The notes under the pieces are model-generated. The model made no database searches and was not told the DNA's origin. It was given only the letters and a program-made list of their open reading frames with translations. Source: Flavobacteriaceae bacterium (GTDB lineage: Bacteria > Bacteroidota > Bacteroidia > Flavobacteriales > Flavobacteriaceae). From it: a DNA stretch of 64,000 nucleotides. Positions 45,467 to 54,602 of this stretch are shown piece by piece. The stretch spans positions 186,001 to 250,000 of the forward strand of contig SIHP01000006.1 of the NCBI GenBank assembly GCA_004762155.1. The letters run 5' to 3'. A program made the translations under genes and the position numbers. Within the stretch, counting starts at the first letter, position 1. Every line of letters starts with the position of its first letter.

Positions 45467-48289
45467 TTATTTAATAAACTTCTTAACGGCTATAACTCCG
45501 TCAGAAGATTTTATTCTCACCAGATAAAGTCCATTAGATAAGTTACTAGTATTAAAAGTGATTATATTACTACCTATAATTTTATCTTTTATCACTCGTT
45601 GACCTTTCAGATCAATTATATCTACGCTAGTAATTTCTTCATAATTTGCTAAATTTAAATTCAACTGATTAGTTACTGGGTTTGGATATAGTTTAATCTC
45701 TTTTTCTAGAGCTATTTTTGATATTGTACTCTTTGCTGAAGCTTGACTATTTATTTCAAGCCAATTAATATTCCATCCATTTCCTGTAGAAGTTAATCGT
45801 AACGTTTGTGTTCCTGCTGATAAATCTACAAAAGTGTTTACAGTTTCCCATATTTGCCAATTACCAGTTGTTGGTATATCAACAGTTCTTTGCGTTGCTC
45901 CATCAACTTCAATGGCTGTTGCTGCTCCTGAATTTGGTGAAGCTACTCTTAAATCTAAATTATAAGTTCCAGCTGTTGCTACAGTTATTTCATATTCTAA
46001 CCAATCGTTGATATCAATCCAACCTACATTTAATGTATCGTCATCATCACTCTCTTCAGTTTGAACACCTTCCATAGAAGTATAGTTTTCAGCTTCTATA
46101 AATAAATCTGTATTTCCTGTATTTGTATCTTCAGATACTTCTGTAAACGTAAACGATTCCCAAGTTCTATTACTTGCTGTTGAAACCATTTTTACTTCAC
46201 CAGAATTATTAACCTGTAACCTTTTATAGTTTGTTGGGCCATCAGGAAGTGTAACAAAATAAGTATCTTCTGTAAAACCTTCTGCAAACTCATAATACGT
46301 ATAAGTACCACTCCAAGCTGTTCCTTGCATATCTGCATATTGTGAGTTATCTGTTCGTAATCTTGGTGTTGAACCACCAGCTACTCGTTGAATATGCCAG
46401 TATCCATTTCCTTTAGCAACGAACTGCCAAGTTACATCATCTCCTGTTGTAGTGGTGCTTGTTGTGTATGCATCCTCGCTTTCACCAGTAGCCGCTAAAC
46501 GCAAATTATGAATTGGAACATCTATATAATAGGTTTTTGTTGGGTCTGGAGTAAATATTCCTGATTCTGAACTTACAGTAACACTGATAGTCGCTGTAAA
46601 AGAACCATCTTCCGTAGTAACAGTTATTACCGTTGATCCTTCTGAATTTGCAGTTACTAAACCATTTGCCTCAACAGATACAATACTTTCATCTGAACTC
46701 GACCATGATATATTTTGATTAGTTGCGTCAGATGGAGCTACAGTTGCACTTAATTGAGACGTTTCTCCTTCTAATAAAATAATATCAGTTGGCGATACCG
46801 AAACTCCAGTTACATCAATATCATTTGTTAATGGATTACCATCATCCCAAACAATATTATCAATACCTAACTGAACTGTTGATACAGGAAAAGCTCCATC
46901 AACACTTGCAATAGCAAACATATAATTGATATTCTGAAAAGCAATTAAACCTGCAAAATCTACCAAAGGAATTTCTACTTGCCCCCATTCTCCATTACGG
47001 ACTAAACCATATTGTTCCTCGTTAGCATTAAAAGTAATCCAGCTTTCATTAGTATAATTATCTGTAACTCCAATTCTAAAACTTACATCTGCTGGAATTT
47101 TAATATTAAATTTTAAAACACCTTCTTCTACATAACCAGACATATCTCTACCAAAAGTAGAAGCTATTCCACCTCCAAACCAACTATTAGCATTTAGAGT
47201 CTCCCAAGCAATTACTTCGTTTCCTTCGTATGCTTCTGTTGTTCCGTCTTGCATAGTTTCTCCCCAAACATAGATTTCTGAATCTAAACCAAAAGATAAA
47301 CTATTATTTACTGGAGTATCTTCAGTATAAACCCCAAACGGACCTGTTTCTGCAACCAACTCATTATAATCTAATTCTACAGAACCATAACCATTCCATT
47401 CGTATACTCTTACATAATCAATATACAATTTTGATGGTAAAGGAGCTGTTACTTGAGTACTCGTTGCAGCATCAGTAAAATTACCTCCAACTGCTAAGTT
47501 CATTAGAAAAAAGAAAGGTTTTTGAAATGCACTTGTAACACTATCGTTACTTAAAGGTAATGGACCTTCATATAAGTCATATTCTACCCCATTGTCAACA
47601 ACTGTTAATCTTAACTCAGTTGGTTCCCAATATAACCTGTAAGTCATAAAACGGTTTGCCATAGAACTACTTGCCACATAAGGCTTATTATAATTTACAT
47701 CATAAGCTATACTACCAACGCTTCCATCTTCATTTGCGAAAATTGCATTAGCTCCTACATAATTATTCTGGTTAGTTCCTTCATGACCTTGATTAGTTAT
47801 TTCTTCAACTCTATGCCCCATTTCCATCATATCAATTTCTCCTTTTGCTGGCCAACTTAAATTGGCAGTTCCAAGAAGCCAAGCAGCAGGCCAAAGACCT
47901 GTATCTACATCTGGAGTTTGCATTCTAATTTCAATCATTCCATAATGAACTGAAAGGTTTCCTTCTGATGTTACTTTACCTGAAGTAAATTCAAAACCTC
48001 CAAAACTTTCTCTTTTCGCTTCCATAACAAGCGCATTATTACCTGATTCACCAGGTACAGATTCTATAGATAAATTTTCTTCTCTATAATATTCTAGTTC
48101 AGCATTTCCCCAACCACATAGGCCAATCTCACATCCATTTCCAACATCTGCATTCCAGATACTACTGTTTAATGTGTTAAAATTGTCTTCCCATATTAAG
48201 TTTCCTACTTGTGCATTAATATTTTGACTAAAAAACTGAATTACTATTAAAGCAATCCAAAACTTTAAATTTATTATAATTTTTCTCAT
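45467..48289 (-). CDS. Secreted GH16 laminarinase, multimodular
   Basis: 940 residues with a signal peptide (ending INAQ). The GH16 domain is at about 27-297: NLIWEDNFNTLNSSIWNADVG, LWPAAWLLG, and the catalytic GEIDMMEMGH (E-x-D-x-x-E). A beta-rich carbohydrate-binding-like domain follows (about 305-490), then a bacterial Ig-like (BIG2) domain (about 491-573, VTGVSVSPTDIILLEGETSQL), the shared ricin-like module (about 578-718), a CBM6 (about 726-840) and a T9SS sorting domain (about 863-940). It is first of the three glucanase genes and probably starts laminarin breakdown at the cell surface or outside the cell. Confidence 0.93.
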   Translation of the reverse strand: MRKIIINLKFWIALIVIQFFSQNINAQVGNLIWEDNFNTLNSSIWNADVGNGCEIGLCGWGNAELEYYREENLSIESVPGESGNNALVMEAKRESFGGFEFTSGKVTSEGNLSVHYGMIEIRMQTPDVDTGLWPAAWLLGTANLSWPAKGEIDMMEMGHRVEEITNQGHEGTNQNNYVGANAIFANEDGSVGSIAYDVNYNKPYVASSSMANRFMTYRLYWEPTELRLTVVDNGVEYDLYEGPLPLSNDSVTSAFQKPFFFLMNLAVGGNFTDAATSTQVTAPLPSKLYIDYVRVYEWNGYGSVELDYNELVAETGPFGVYTEDTPVNNSLSFGLDSEIYVWGETMQDGTTEAYEGNEVIAWETLNANSWFGGGIASTFGRDMSGYVEEGVLKFNIKIPADVSFRIGVTDNYTNESWITFNANEEQYGLVRNGEWGQVEIPLVDFAGLIAFQNINYMFAIASVDGAFPVSTVQLGIDNIVWDDGNPLTNDIDVTGVSVSPTDIILLEGETSQLSATVAPSDATNQNISWSSSDESIVSVEANGLVTANSEGSTVITVTTEDGSFTATISVTVSSESGIFTPDPTKTYYIDVPIHNLRLAATGESEDAYTTSTTTTGDDVTWQFVAKGNGYWHIQRVAGGSTPRLRTDNSQYADMQGTAWSGTYTYYEFAEGFTEDTYFVTLPDGPTNYKRLQVNNSGEVKMVSTASNRTWESFTFTEVSEDTNTGNTDLFIEAENYTSMEGVQTEESDDDDTLNVGWIDINDWLEYEITVATAGTYNLDLRVASPNSGAATAIEVDGATQRTVDIPTTGNWQIWETVNTFVDLSAGTQTLRLTSTGNGWNINWLEINSQASAKSTISKIALEKEIKLYPNPVTNQLNLNLANYEEITSVDIIDLKGQRVIKDKIIGSNIITFNTSNLSNGLYLVRIKSSDGVIAVKKFIK

Positions 48290-48378
48290 ATGTAGTTATT
48301 GTTTTTATTAATTGTTGGCAATTTAATTTAAAAGTATTACTCATTTTAACAAAAACACTGTATTAAAATCATACATAT

Positions 48379-48456
48379 TCAAAAAAACATGTGTTTTTTT
48401 TATTAAAACATCAAAAACACTGGCGTTTTCTTTATTAGAAAAACATCAGTGTTTTT
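48379..48456. terminator. Hairpins in the 328-base gap between hisA and the GH16 gene
   Basis: A long hairpin occupies 48413-48456: arms AAAAACACTG and CAGTGTTTTT, a 2-base internal loop, then GTTTTC and GAAAAC around a 7-base loop. A smaller A/T hairpin with a CATGTG centre lies at 48379-48402. Either could terminate the hisA transcript on the minus strand. The rest of 48290-48617 is AT-rich, with no gene. A GH16 promoter should lie in 48290-48378 but no clear TAnnTTTG box was found. Confidence 0.6.
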
Positions 48457-48617
48457 AGTTATGTTGTGGAAATGTTGTGGGAAAATCTGTTAAAAAAATA
48501 ATGAAATAGTAATAAATCAATTCATCTAAAACTAAATTAACAAAAAATTAAGTTAATTTAACACGAAACAACAATAACACAGTTAATAATTTACTTAAAT
48601 ATAACTTAAAATTATAT

Positions 48618-49367
48618 TTAACCTATTATAAAATTCTCTAATTGTTTTAAGCTTATTTTGTTTTCATAAATTGCTTTACCTATAATAACACCTTCGCATC
48701 CTAATTCGGCTAATTTTGGTAATTCATCAAAAGTAGAAATACCACCTGATGCTATCAATTTTATTCTCGGCTCTTCTATAGCAACAGACTCTTTCAATAT
48801 CTCTTCATAAATTTTAAAACTTGGGCCTTGTAGCATTCCATCTTTTGAAATATCTGTGCAAATTACGTATTGAATACCTTTAGATTGATAATCATTTATA
48901 AATGGAATTAATTGTAAGCTACTTTCTTCTTGCCATCCATTTGTAGCTATTTTACCTCCTGTTGTATCAGGGTAAAAATCAGCTCCTAAAATAATTTTTT
49001 TTGATCCAAATTTAGATATCCAACTTTCAAAAACTTCTGGATTTTTTACTGCAATACTTCCGCCAGTAATTTGATTAGCTCCAGAATTAAAAGCGATCTC
49101 TAAATCTTTATCTGCTTTTAAACCACCTCCAAAATCAATTTTTAAATTTGTTTTAGACGCTATTTGTTCTAACACTTTATGATTTATAATCTTACTCGCC
49201 TTAGCGCCATCTAAATCCACAACATGGAGATATTCTATACCTGCATCTTCAAATTCTTTAGCTACCTCTAACGGATTTTCGTTATATATTTTCTTTGTGT
49301 TATAATCTCCTTTCGTTAAACGAACACATTTTCCTTCAATAATATCTATTGCTGGTATTATTCTCAT
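48618..49367 (-). CDS. hisA: Phosphoribosylformimino-AICAR-phosphate isomerase
   Basis: 249 residues, (beta/alpha)8 barrel homologous to hisF. Motifs: [21 protein letters not shown] (catalytic aspartate near residue 8), [38 protein letters not shown], and [12 protein letters not shown]. It carries out step 4, opening the ribose of ProFAR. It is followed on the minus strand by the glucanase block rather than hisF. Confidence 0.97.
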   Translation of the reverse strand: MRIIPAIDIIEGKCVRLTKGDYNTKKIYNENPLEVAKEFEDAGIEYLHVVDLDGAKASKIINHKVLEQIASKTNLKIDFGGGLKADKDLEIAFNSGANQITGGSIAVKNPEVFESWISKFGSKKIILGADFYPDTTGGKIATNGWQEESSLQLIPFINDYQSKGIQYVICTDISKDGMLQGPSFKIYEEILKESVAIEEPRIKLIASGGISTFDELPKLAELGCEGVIIGKAIYENKISLKQLENFIIG

Positions 49368-49390
49368 TATCTATTTAGTATTAAGTAATT

Positions 49391-49408
49391 AGTAATGAGT
49401 ATTAAGTA
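49391..49408. repeat. AGTAATGAGTATTAAGTA short repeat, copy A
   Basis: An 18-base sequence identical to 50398-50415, within a longer run of similar units (about 49372-49410) at the hisA/four-helix-bundle gap. Related units lie at 49762-49798 (reverse strand) and 51606-51640. All are in gaps of the his operon. Confidence 0.55.
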
Positions 49409-49761
49409 TTTTGAGTTAAACTTTTTTGAAGAGCGTAATTCATTTTCTTAATCTCATTACATAAATTTAAGGTTTCTTCAATATCTTGTTTTTCTACAAA
49501 TTTTAATCTAGTAGTTAATAATATTTGAGTTTCTAATTCAGTTGTAGAACCGTTTGCTATACTAAGAAAGTGTTTAAATTCTTTTTTAGAATTTCTTCCT
49601 GTTCCCTCTGAAATATTTGACGGAATAGAAATACTAGATCTTTTAATTTGAGGTATCAAACCAAATTTTTCTTCATTAGGTAAAGATTTCATCAACAGAT
49701 AGGTCTTCTCTACCAAATCCATTGATTTTTGCCAAATTTTTAAATCTTTATAATTATTCAT
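49402..49761 (-). CDS. Four-helix bundle protein (23S rRNA intervening-sequence protein family)
   Basis: 119 residues, helical, with the family signature DLKIWQKSMDLVEKTYLLMKSLPNEEKFGL and QIKRSSISIPSNISEGTGRNS. Such genes were first seen inside 23S rRNA intervening sequences and are common as stand-alone genes of unknown role in Bacteroidota. Here it lies between hisH and hisA and is flanked on both sides by AGTATTAAGTA-type repeats, so it may have been inserted as a unit. It is not a histidine gene. Confidence 0.85.
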   Translation of the reverse strand: MNNYKDLKIWQKSMDLVEKTYLLMKSLPNEEKFGLIPQIKRSSISIPSNISEGTGRNSKKEFKHFLSIANGSTTELETQILLTTRLKFVEKQDIEETLNLCNEIKKMNYALQKSLTQNT

Positions 49762-49800
49762 TGACTCTTTACTTTATACTTACTCCTTATTACTCTCTGT

Positions 49801-50382
49801 CTAAAGACTGAGGAAATTTTTTAAAATTTGTTCTCCAGCTACTCCACTTTTTTCTGGGTGAAATTGCGTTCCATAAAAATTATCTTTCTGTAATGCCGTT
49901 GCATATTCAGTTTCGTAGTTTGTAGTTGCAATCATTTCTTCACATTTCTTAGCATAAAAACTATGTACTAAATACATATAATCACCTTCTTTAACGTCTT
50001 TAAATAACTCTGACTTTAAATTAGAAATTGTATTCCATCCCATTTGTGGAACTTTAACTTTGTTAGAAAAACGTTTGACTTCTACATCAAAAATACCTAA
50101 ACCTTTGGTGTTTCTCTCTTCGGTTGACTTACACATTAATTGCATTCCTAAACAAATTCCTAAAACTGGTTGTTTTAATGTAGGAATTACTTTATCCAAA
50201 CCACTTGTTACAAGCATCTCCATTGCCGAATATGCTTCTCCAACTCCAGGAAAAATCACTTTATCAGCATTCTTAATTTCTTCAACATCACTTGTTAAAA
50301 CAGCATCAACACCTAATCTTTTAAATGCAAATTGGATACTTTTTATATTTCCTGCTCCGTAATCTATTATTACTAATTTCAT
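49801..50382 (-). CDS. hisH: Imidazole glycerol phosphate synthase, glutaminase subunit
   Basis: 193 residues, class I glutamine amidotransferase. Catalytic cysteine in PVLGICLGMQLM, catalytic histidine in YGTQFHPEKSG, and the start KLVIIDYGAGNIKSI are all present. It supplies ammonia to HisF. Normal length for the family. It lies 80 bases after hisB in a gap carrying repeat copy B. Confidence 0.97.
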   Translation of the reverse strand: MKLVIIDYGAGNIKSIQFAFKRLGVDAVLTSDVEEIKNADKVIFPGVGEAYSAMEMLVTSGLDKVIPTLKQPVLGICLGMQLMCKSTEERNTKGLGIFDVEVKRFSNKVKVPQMGWNTISNLKSELFKDVKEGDYMYLVHSFYAKKCEEMIATTNYETEYATALQKDNFYGTQFHPEKSGVAGEQILKNFLSL

Positions 50383-50397
50383 TCTTTTTTAGTATTT

Positions 50398-50415
50398 AGT
50401 AATGAGTATTAAGTA
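50398..50415. repeat. AGTAATGAGTATTAAGTA short repeat, copy B
   Basis: Exact 18-base copy of 49391-49408, part of 50389-50420, in the gap between hisB and hisH. Confidence 0.55.
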
Positions 50416-50462
50416 ATTAGTTTTAAACTTTATACTCAACACTAATTACTTTGTACTGCTTG

Positions 50463-51602
50463 CTATAGCAAACCTTTTGTACTTGGTAAAAACATCTTGT
50501 TAGCATCTCTTTTTACAGCCATTTTCATTGCCTTCGCAAAAGCTTTAAAAATTCCTTCTATTTTATGATGTTCGTTTTCTCCTTCTGCTTTAATATTTAA
50601 ATTACATTTTGCTCCGTCTGAAAACGACTTAAATAAATGTAAAAACATTTCTGTTGGCATATCTCCTATTTTTTCACGTTTAAAATCTGCATCCCAAACT
50701 AACCAAGGTCTTCCACCAAAATCAACAGCTGCTTGTGCTAAACAATCGTCCATTGGTAAACAGAAACCATAACGTTCTATTCCTAATTTATTTCCTAAAG
50801 CTTTTGCGAATAATTCACCTAAAGCAATCATGGTATCTTCAATGGTATGATGTTCATCTACTTTTAAATCTCCATCTACTTTTACGGTTAAATCCATTGC
50901 ACCATGACGACCAATTTGATCTAACATATGATCAAAGAAATGTAATCCTGTTGAGATATCATTCTTACCAGAACCATCTAAATTTAACTTAATGTAAATC
51001 TTCGTTTCATTCGTATTTCTAGTAATTTCAGAAACTCTATCTTCTAATTTTAAAAACTCATAAATTTCAGACCAATCAGTACTTGTTAAAGCAATACAAT
51101 CTAAAATATCTTGTTTTGAAGTTTCAATCTCATCAGCTCCTAATTCAGGATCTTCTGATAAAAAGATTCCTTTTCCTCCTAAGTTTTTAGCCAATTCCAT
51201 ATCGGTAATTCTATCACCTAAAACAAAAGAGTTTTCTAAATCATATTTCTCTTTATCAAAATACTTTGTTAACAAACCTGTTCTTGGTTTACGAGTATTA
51301 GCATTTTCGTGAGGAAACGTTTTATCGATATGAACTTCAGTAAAAACAACACCTTCTTTTTCAAAAGCACTTATCACTTTATTCTGAGCAGGCCAAAAAG
51401 TACCTTCCGGAAAGGAATCAGTTCCTAATCCGTCTTGATTGGTTACCATTACCAATTCGTAATCCAATTCTGAGGCTATTTTTGCCATATATTGAAATAC
51501 TTTTGGGTAAAACTCTAACTTTTCTAAACTATCTAATTGATAATCCACTGGTGGCTCTAACACCAATGTTCCGTCTCTATCTATAAATAATACTTTTTTC
51601 AT
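50463..51602 (-). CDS. hisB: Bifunctional histidinol-phosphatase / imidazoleglycerol-phosphate dehydratase
   Basis: 379 residues. The N-terminal HAD phosphatase domain has [10 protein letters not shown], the middle VTNQDGLGT and [13 protein letters not shown]. The C-terminal dehydratase domain has [34 protein letters not shown] and the second metal site [25 protein letters not shown]. The fusion covers steps 6 and 8. The linker is near residues 165-190. Confidence 0.97.
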   Translation of the reverse strand: MKKVLFIDRDGTLVLEPPVDYQLDSLEKLEFYPKVFQYMAKIASELDYELVMVTNQDGLGTDSFPEGTFWPAQNKVISAFEKEGVVFTEVHIDKTFPHENANTRKPRTGLLTKYFDKEKYDLENSFVLGDRITDMELAKNLGGKGIFLSEDPELGADEIETSKQDILDCIALTSTDWSEIYEFLKLEDRVSEITRNTNETKIYIKLNLDGSGKNDISTGLHFFDHMLDQIGRHGAMDLTVKVDGDLKVDEHHTIEDTMIALGELFAKALGNKLGIERYGFCLPMDDCLAQAAVDFGGRPWLVWDADFKREKIGDMPTEMFLHLFKSFSDGAKCNLNIKAEGENEHHKIEGIFKAFAKAMKMAVKRDANKMFLPSTKGLL

Positions 51603-51605
51603 GGT

Positions 51606-51640
51606 TTATTTAGTATTGAGTAGTAAGTATAAAGTATTAA
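51606..51640. repeat. AGTATTAAGTA-type repeat cluster between hisC and hisB
   Basis: Units such as AGTATTGAGTAGTAAGTATAAAGTATTAAG run here. An inverted partner-like run (TACTAAGTACTAAATACTTAATACTA) lies at about 51670-51697. The 92-base gap holds nothing else recognisable. Confidence 0.5.
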
Positions 51641-51694
51641 GAAATTTAAACTCTAACTAAAAACTACTATGTACTAAGTACTAAATACTTAATA

Positions 51695-52723
51695 CTATTT
51701 TATGTTTTCTAATGATTTTATTAATCTTTCATTTTCTTCTGCTGTACCAACCGTAATACGAATACAATTAGCTATTTGTGTATTTCTATTTCTAATGATT
51801 ACTTTTTCATCTATTAAATACTTATAAGTATCATTAGCACTATCAACTTCAATCAATAAAAAATTAGCATCTGAAGGATATATTTTTTTAACGATTGATA
51901 ATTTACTTAATGCTTCTTGTAACTTTATTCTTTCTGTAAGAATTACATCAATATTACCTTTAACTATTTCTAAATTATCTAAACAATTTAAAACAGCTTT
52001 TTGATTTAAACTACTTACATTATAAGGTGGTTTAACTCGATTATATAAATTGATAATCTCTTCATTTGCATACGCAACTCCTGCTCTAACACCAGCTAAC
52101 CCCCAAGCTTTACTAAAAGTTTGACTTACAATTAAATTATTGTATTTATTGATGTTTTTAATGAAAGATGCTTGTGAACTAAAATCGATATATGCTTCAT
52201 CAACAATAACAATTCCATTGAAATTCTCTAAAATATACTCAACATCATCTGGATTTAAATTATTTCCTGTTGGATTGTTTGGTGAACAAATAAAAATGAT
52301 TTTTACATCTTCAAAATCTAAATACGGTTGTAATTGATTTAAATTGATTTGAAAATCGTTAATCAACGGTTGCTTTATCAACTCAATATTATTAATGTTT
52401 GCTGAAACATCATACATTCCATAAGTTGGAGAAAAAGTTAACACTTTGTCTTTACCTGGTTCACAGAAAATACGAAAAGCTAAATCAATTACTTCATCAC
52501 TTCCATTTCCAACAAAAATCTGATTCTTTTCTACCTTTTTAATTGTAGATAACTTCTCTTTAACCTCTATCTGATGAGGATCTGGGTACCTATTTAATGT
52601 TCCAAACGGATTTTCATTTGCATCCAAAAAAACATCAGCCGTTCCTTTAAATTCATCTCTTGCTGATGAATAAGGTTTTAAGTTTATGATATTTTCTCTA
52701 ACTATTTTTTCTAAATCTATCAT
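51695..52723 (-). CDS. hisC: Histidinol-phosphate aminotransferase
   Basis: 342 residues, PLP-dependent fold I. Motifs: IFVGNGSDEVIDLAFRIFCEPG, ICSPNNPTGNNL, IVDEAYIDFS, and the PLP lysine region SQTFSKAWGLAGVRAG. It makes histidinol phosphate from imidazole acetol phosphate and glutamate. Length is a little shorter than E. coli-type HisC but normal for Bacteroidota. Confidence 0.96.
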   Translation of the reverse strand: MIDLEKIVRENIINLKPYSSARDEFKGTADVFLDANENPFGTLNRYPDPHQIEVKEKLSTIKKVEKNQIFVGNGSDEVIDLAFRIFCEPGKDKVLTFSPTYGMYDVSANINNIELIKQPLINDFQINLNQLQPYLDFEDVKIIFICSPNNPTGNNLNPDDVEYILENFNGIVIVDEAYIDFSSQASFIKNINKYNNLIVSQTFSKAWGLAGVRAGVAYANEEIINLYNRVKPPYNVSSLNQKAVLNCLDNLEIVKGNIDVILTERIKLQEALSKLSIVKKIYPSDANFLLIEVDSANDTYKYLIDEKVIIRNRNTQIANCIRITVGTAEENERLIKSLENIK

Positions 52724-52811
52724 TTTTTGTTTTATTGATAGTTGTTTGTTTTCTAATCACTTTAATTGAAAAGGTTCTCTTTAAATTGTGAAACACGAAC
52801 TCTGTTTTCTC

Positions 52812-52857
52812 TTAACTCAGCTATATAGAGCATCTTCCTTCTAAGGAGGCGGTCATA
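52812..52857 (+). pseudogene. tRNA-Arg(TCT) fragment (D-arm and anticodon arm only)
   Basis: The plus strand reads TAACTCAGCTATATAGAGC, then an anticodon arm TCTTC-CTTCTAA-GGAGG with anticodon TCT, then GCGGTCAT. The D-arm and the anticodon arm can pair (with G-T pairs), but the acceptor stem and T-arm are absent. It lies between hisD and hisC in a 170-base gap, which is otherwise AT-rich. It looks like a remnant left by recombination or integration at a tRNA gene, not a working tRNA. Confidence 0.5.
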
Positions 52858-52893
52858 ACTAAAAACACCTAACTACAGTATCATTACTAAATA

Positions 52894-54177
52894 CTATTTT
52901 AATGAAGCTAATCGTAAGGTAACCGCATTTTTATGTGCATCTAAACCTTCTGCAGCTGCCATTAATTCAATAGCATTTCCTATATTTTGAATTCCTTCTT
53001 TTGATAATTTTTGAAAAGTAACTTTTTTGACAAAACTATCTAAAGAAACACCACTATAGTTTTTAGCAAATCCATATGTTGGTAAGGTATGATTCGTACC
53101 TGAAGCATAGTCTCCAGCACTCTCACAACTATAATTTCCTAAGAAAACCGAACCTGCATCTGTAACTTTAGAGATATAACTTTCAGCTTTTTCTGATGCT
53201 ATAATTAAATGCTCTGGAGCATATTCATTACTAAATTCGAAACACTCATCTGTGGTTTTAAAAACTATAGCTCTGCTATTTTCCAGAGCTTCTTTAGCTA
53301 TTTCTTTTCTTGGTAATTCTTCTAACTGACTTTTAACTTCTTTTAAAACTTCAGAAACTATTTTTTCTGAATTAGAAACTAAAATAGCTTGGCTGTCAAT
53401 TCCATGTTCTGCTTGACTTAATAAATCTGCAGCCACAAAAGCAGGAACACTTGTTTCATCAGCAAAAACTAAAACTTCACTTGGTCCAGCTGGCATATCA
53501 ATTGCAACACCACTTTGCTGAACTAACTCTTTAGCTTTGGTAACAAACTGATTTCCTGGCCCGAATATCTTATACGTTGCAGGTATTGTTTCAGTTCCAT
53601 AAGTCATTGCTCCAATTGCTTGCGCTCCACCAACTTTAAAAATTTTAGTTACACCTACTAAATTTGCAGTGTATAAAATAGCAGGATGTACAGTACCATC
53701 TTTGCTTGGTGGTGTACATAAAACTATTTCTCTACAACCAGCTATTTTTGCAGGAACGCCCAACATTAAAATCGTTGAAAATAAAGGCGCTGTTCCACCA
53801 GGAATATACAATCCTACTTTTTCTATAGGCAAGCTCTTACGCCAACATTGCACTCCTTTTGTGGTTTCAATAACCTTTTCTTCACTTTGTTGTGAAACAT
53901 GAAATACTTCAATATTTTTTTTTGCTAATTGAATTGCTTCCTTTAAATTATCAGTTACTTTTTTTGTAGCTTCTTCTATTTCTTCGTCTGAAACCTGTAA
54001 AGAATTTAAAGCAACTCCATCAAACTTTTTAGCATATTCAACTAAAGCTTTATTTCCTTTTGTCTTAACATTATCAAGAATACCATTTACGATCTCTTCT
54101 AACTCATTTCTTTCAATTTGAGCACGTTCGCAAAGCGATTGCCATTCCGATATTTGTGGGTATTTAAATACTTTCAT
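52894..54177 (-). CDS. hisD: Histidinol dehydrogenase
   Basis: 427 residues. Motifs: ERNELEEIVNGILDNVKTKGNKAL, VGLYIPGGTAPLFSTILMLGVPA, GGAQAIGAMTYGT, the zinc-ligand region SQAEHGIDSQAILVS, and YAPEHLIIA..VFLGNYSCESAGDYASGTNHTLPTYG. It catalyses the last two steps to histidine with NAD. It follows the acetyltransferase gene by 5 bases. Confidence 0.97.
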   Translation of the reverse strand: MKVFKYPQISEWQSLCERAQIERNELEEIVNGILDNVKTKGNKALVEYAKKFDGVALNSLQVSDEEIEEATKKVTDNLKEAIQLAKKNIEVFHVSQQSEEKVIETTKGVQCWRKSLPIEKVGLYIPGGTAPLFSTILMLGVPAKIAGCREIVLCTPPSKDGTVHPAILYTANLVGVTKIFKVGGAQAIGAMTYGTETIPATYKIFGPGNQFVTKAKELVQQSGVAIDMPAGPSEVLVFADETSVPAFVAADLLSQAEHGIDSQAILVSNSEKIVSEVLKEVKSQLEELPRKEIAKEALENSRAIVFKTTDECFEFSNEYAPEHLIIASEKAESYISKVTDAGSVFLGNYSCESAGDYASGTNHTLPTYGFAKNYSGVSLDSFVKKVTFQKLSKEGIQNIGNAIELMAAAEGLDAHKNAVTLRLASLK

Positions 54178-54182
54178 TTTAA

Positions 54183-54602
54183 TTACAATTTTCTAGCAAA
54201 ATGATATGCTTTTTTTTCATATCCCATTGCATTCCAAAACTCATGTCCTTTGGTGTTATTTACATAACAATTTAATTCTGATGCAATACAACCTTTTGAT
54301 TTTCCATAGTCAAAAATCCAGTTAACTAATAATTTGCCTATTCCTTTTCTTTGATATTCAGGAAGAATAAAAACATTATCTAACTCAATATGTTTGCCTA
54401 CATAATATTTAGTAAGTATCCATAATCCTGATATTCCAACAAGTTTTTCCTTGTCATAAACTCCAACACATTCATAGTTGTTGTTCAACATATCATCTAA
54501 TCTAGCTTCTAAAACGTTATTATCTATATTTGGATTTAACTTTTTAAGCAGCGGAATTATCGATTCAATCTTTTCTGATTTTATAAGCTTAACCACATAC
54601 AT
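54183..54602 (-). CDS. GNAT-family N-acetyltransferase inside the his operon
   Basis: An ATG at 54629 is in frame, but the ATG at 54602 overlaps the hisG stop as TAATG, the typical coupling arrangement, and is preferred. About 139 residues. The acetyl-CoA site is LDNVFILPEYQRKGIGKLLVNW (R/Q-x-x-G-x-G/A type), followed by ELNCYVNNTKGHEFWNAMGYEKKAYHF. The substrate is unknown. GNAT genes at this position may modify a metabolite or a protein; nothing links it directly to histidine chemistry. Confidence 0.85.
   Translation of the reverse strand: MYVVKLIKSEKIESIIPLLKKLNPNIDNNVLEARLDDMLNNNYECVGVYDKEKLVGISGLWILTKYYVGKHIELDNVFILPEYQRKGIGKLLVNWIFDYGKSKGCIASELNCYVNNTKGHEFWNAMGYEKKAYHFARKL

Noticed and set aside
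52812..52857. Functional tRNA gene
   Set aside because: Only the D-arm and anticodon arm are present; acceptor stem and T-arm cannot be formed from the flanks.
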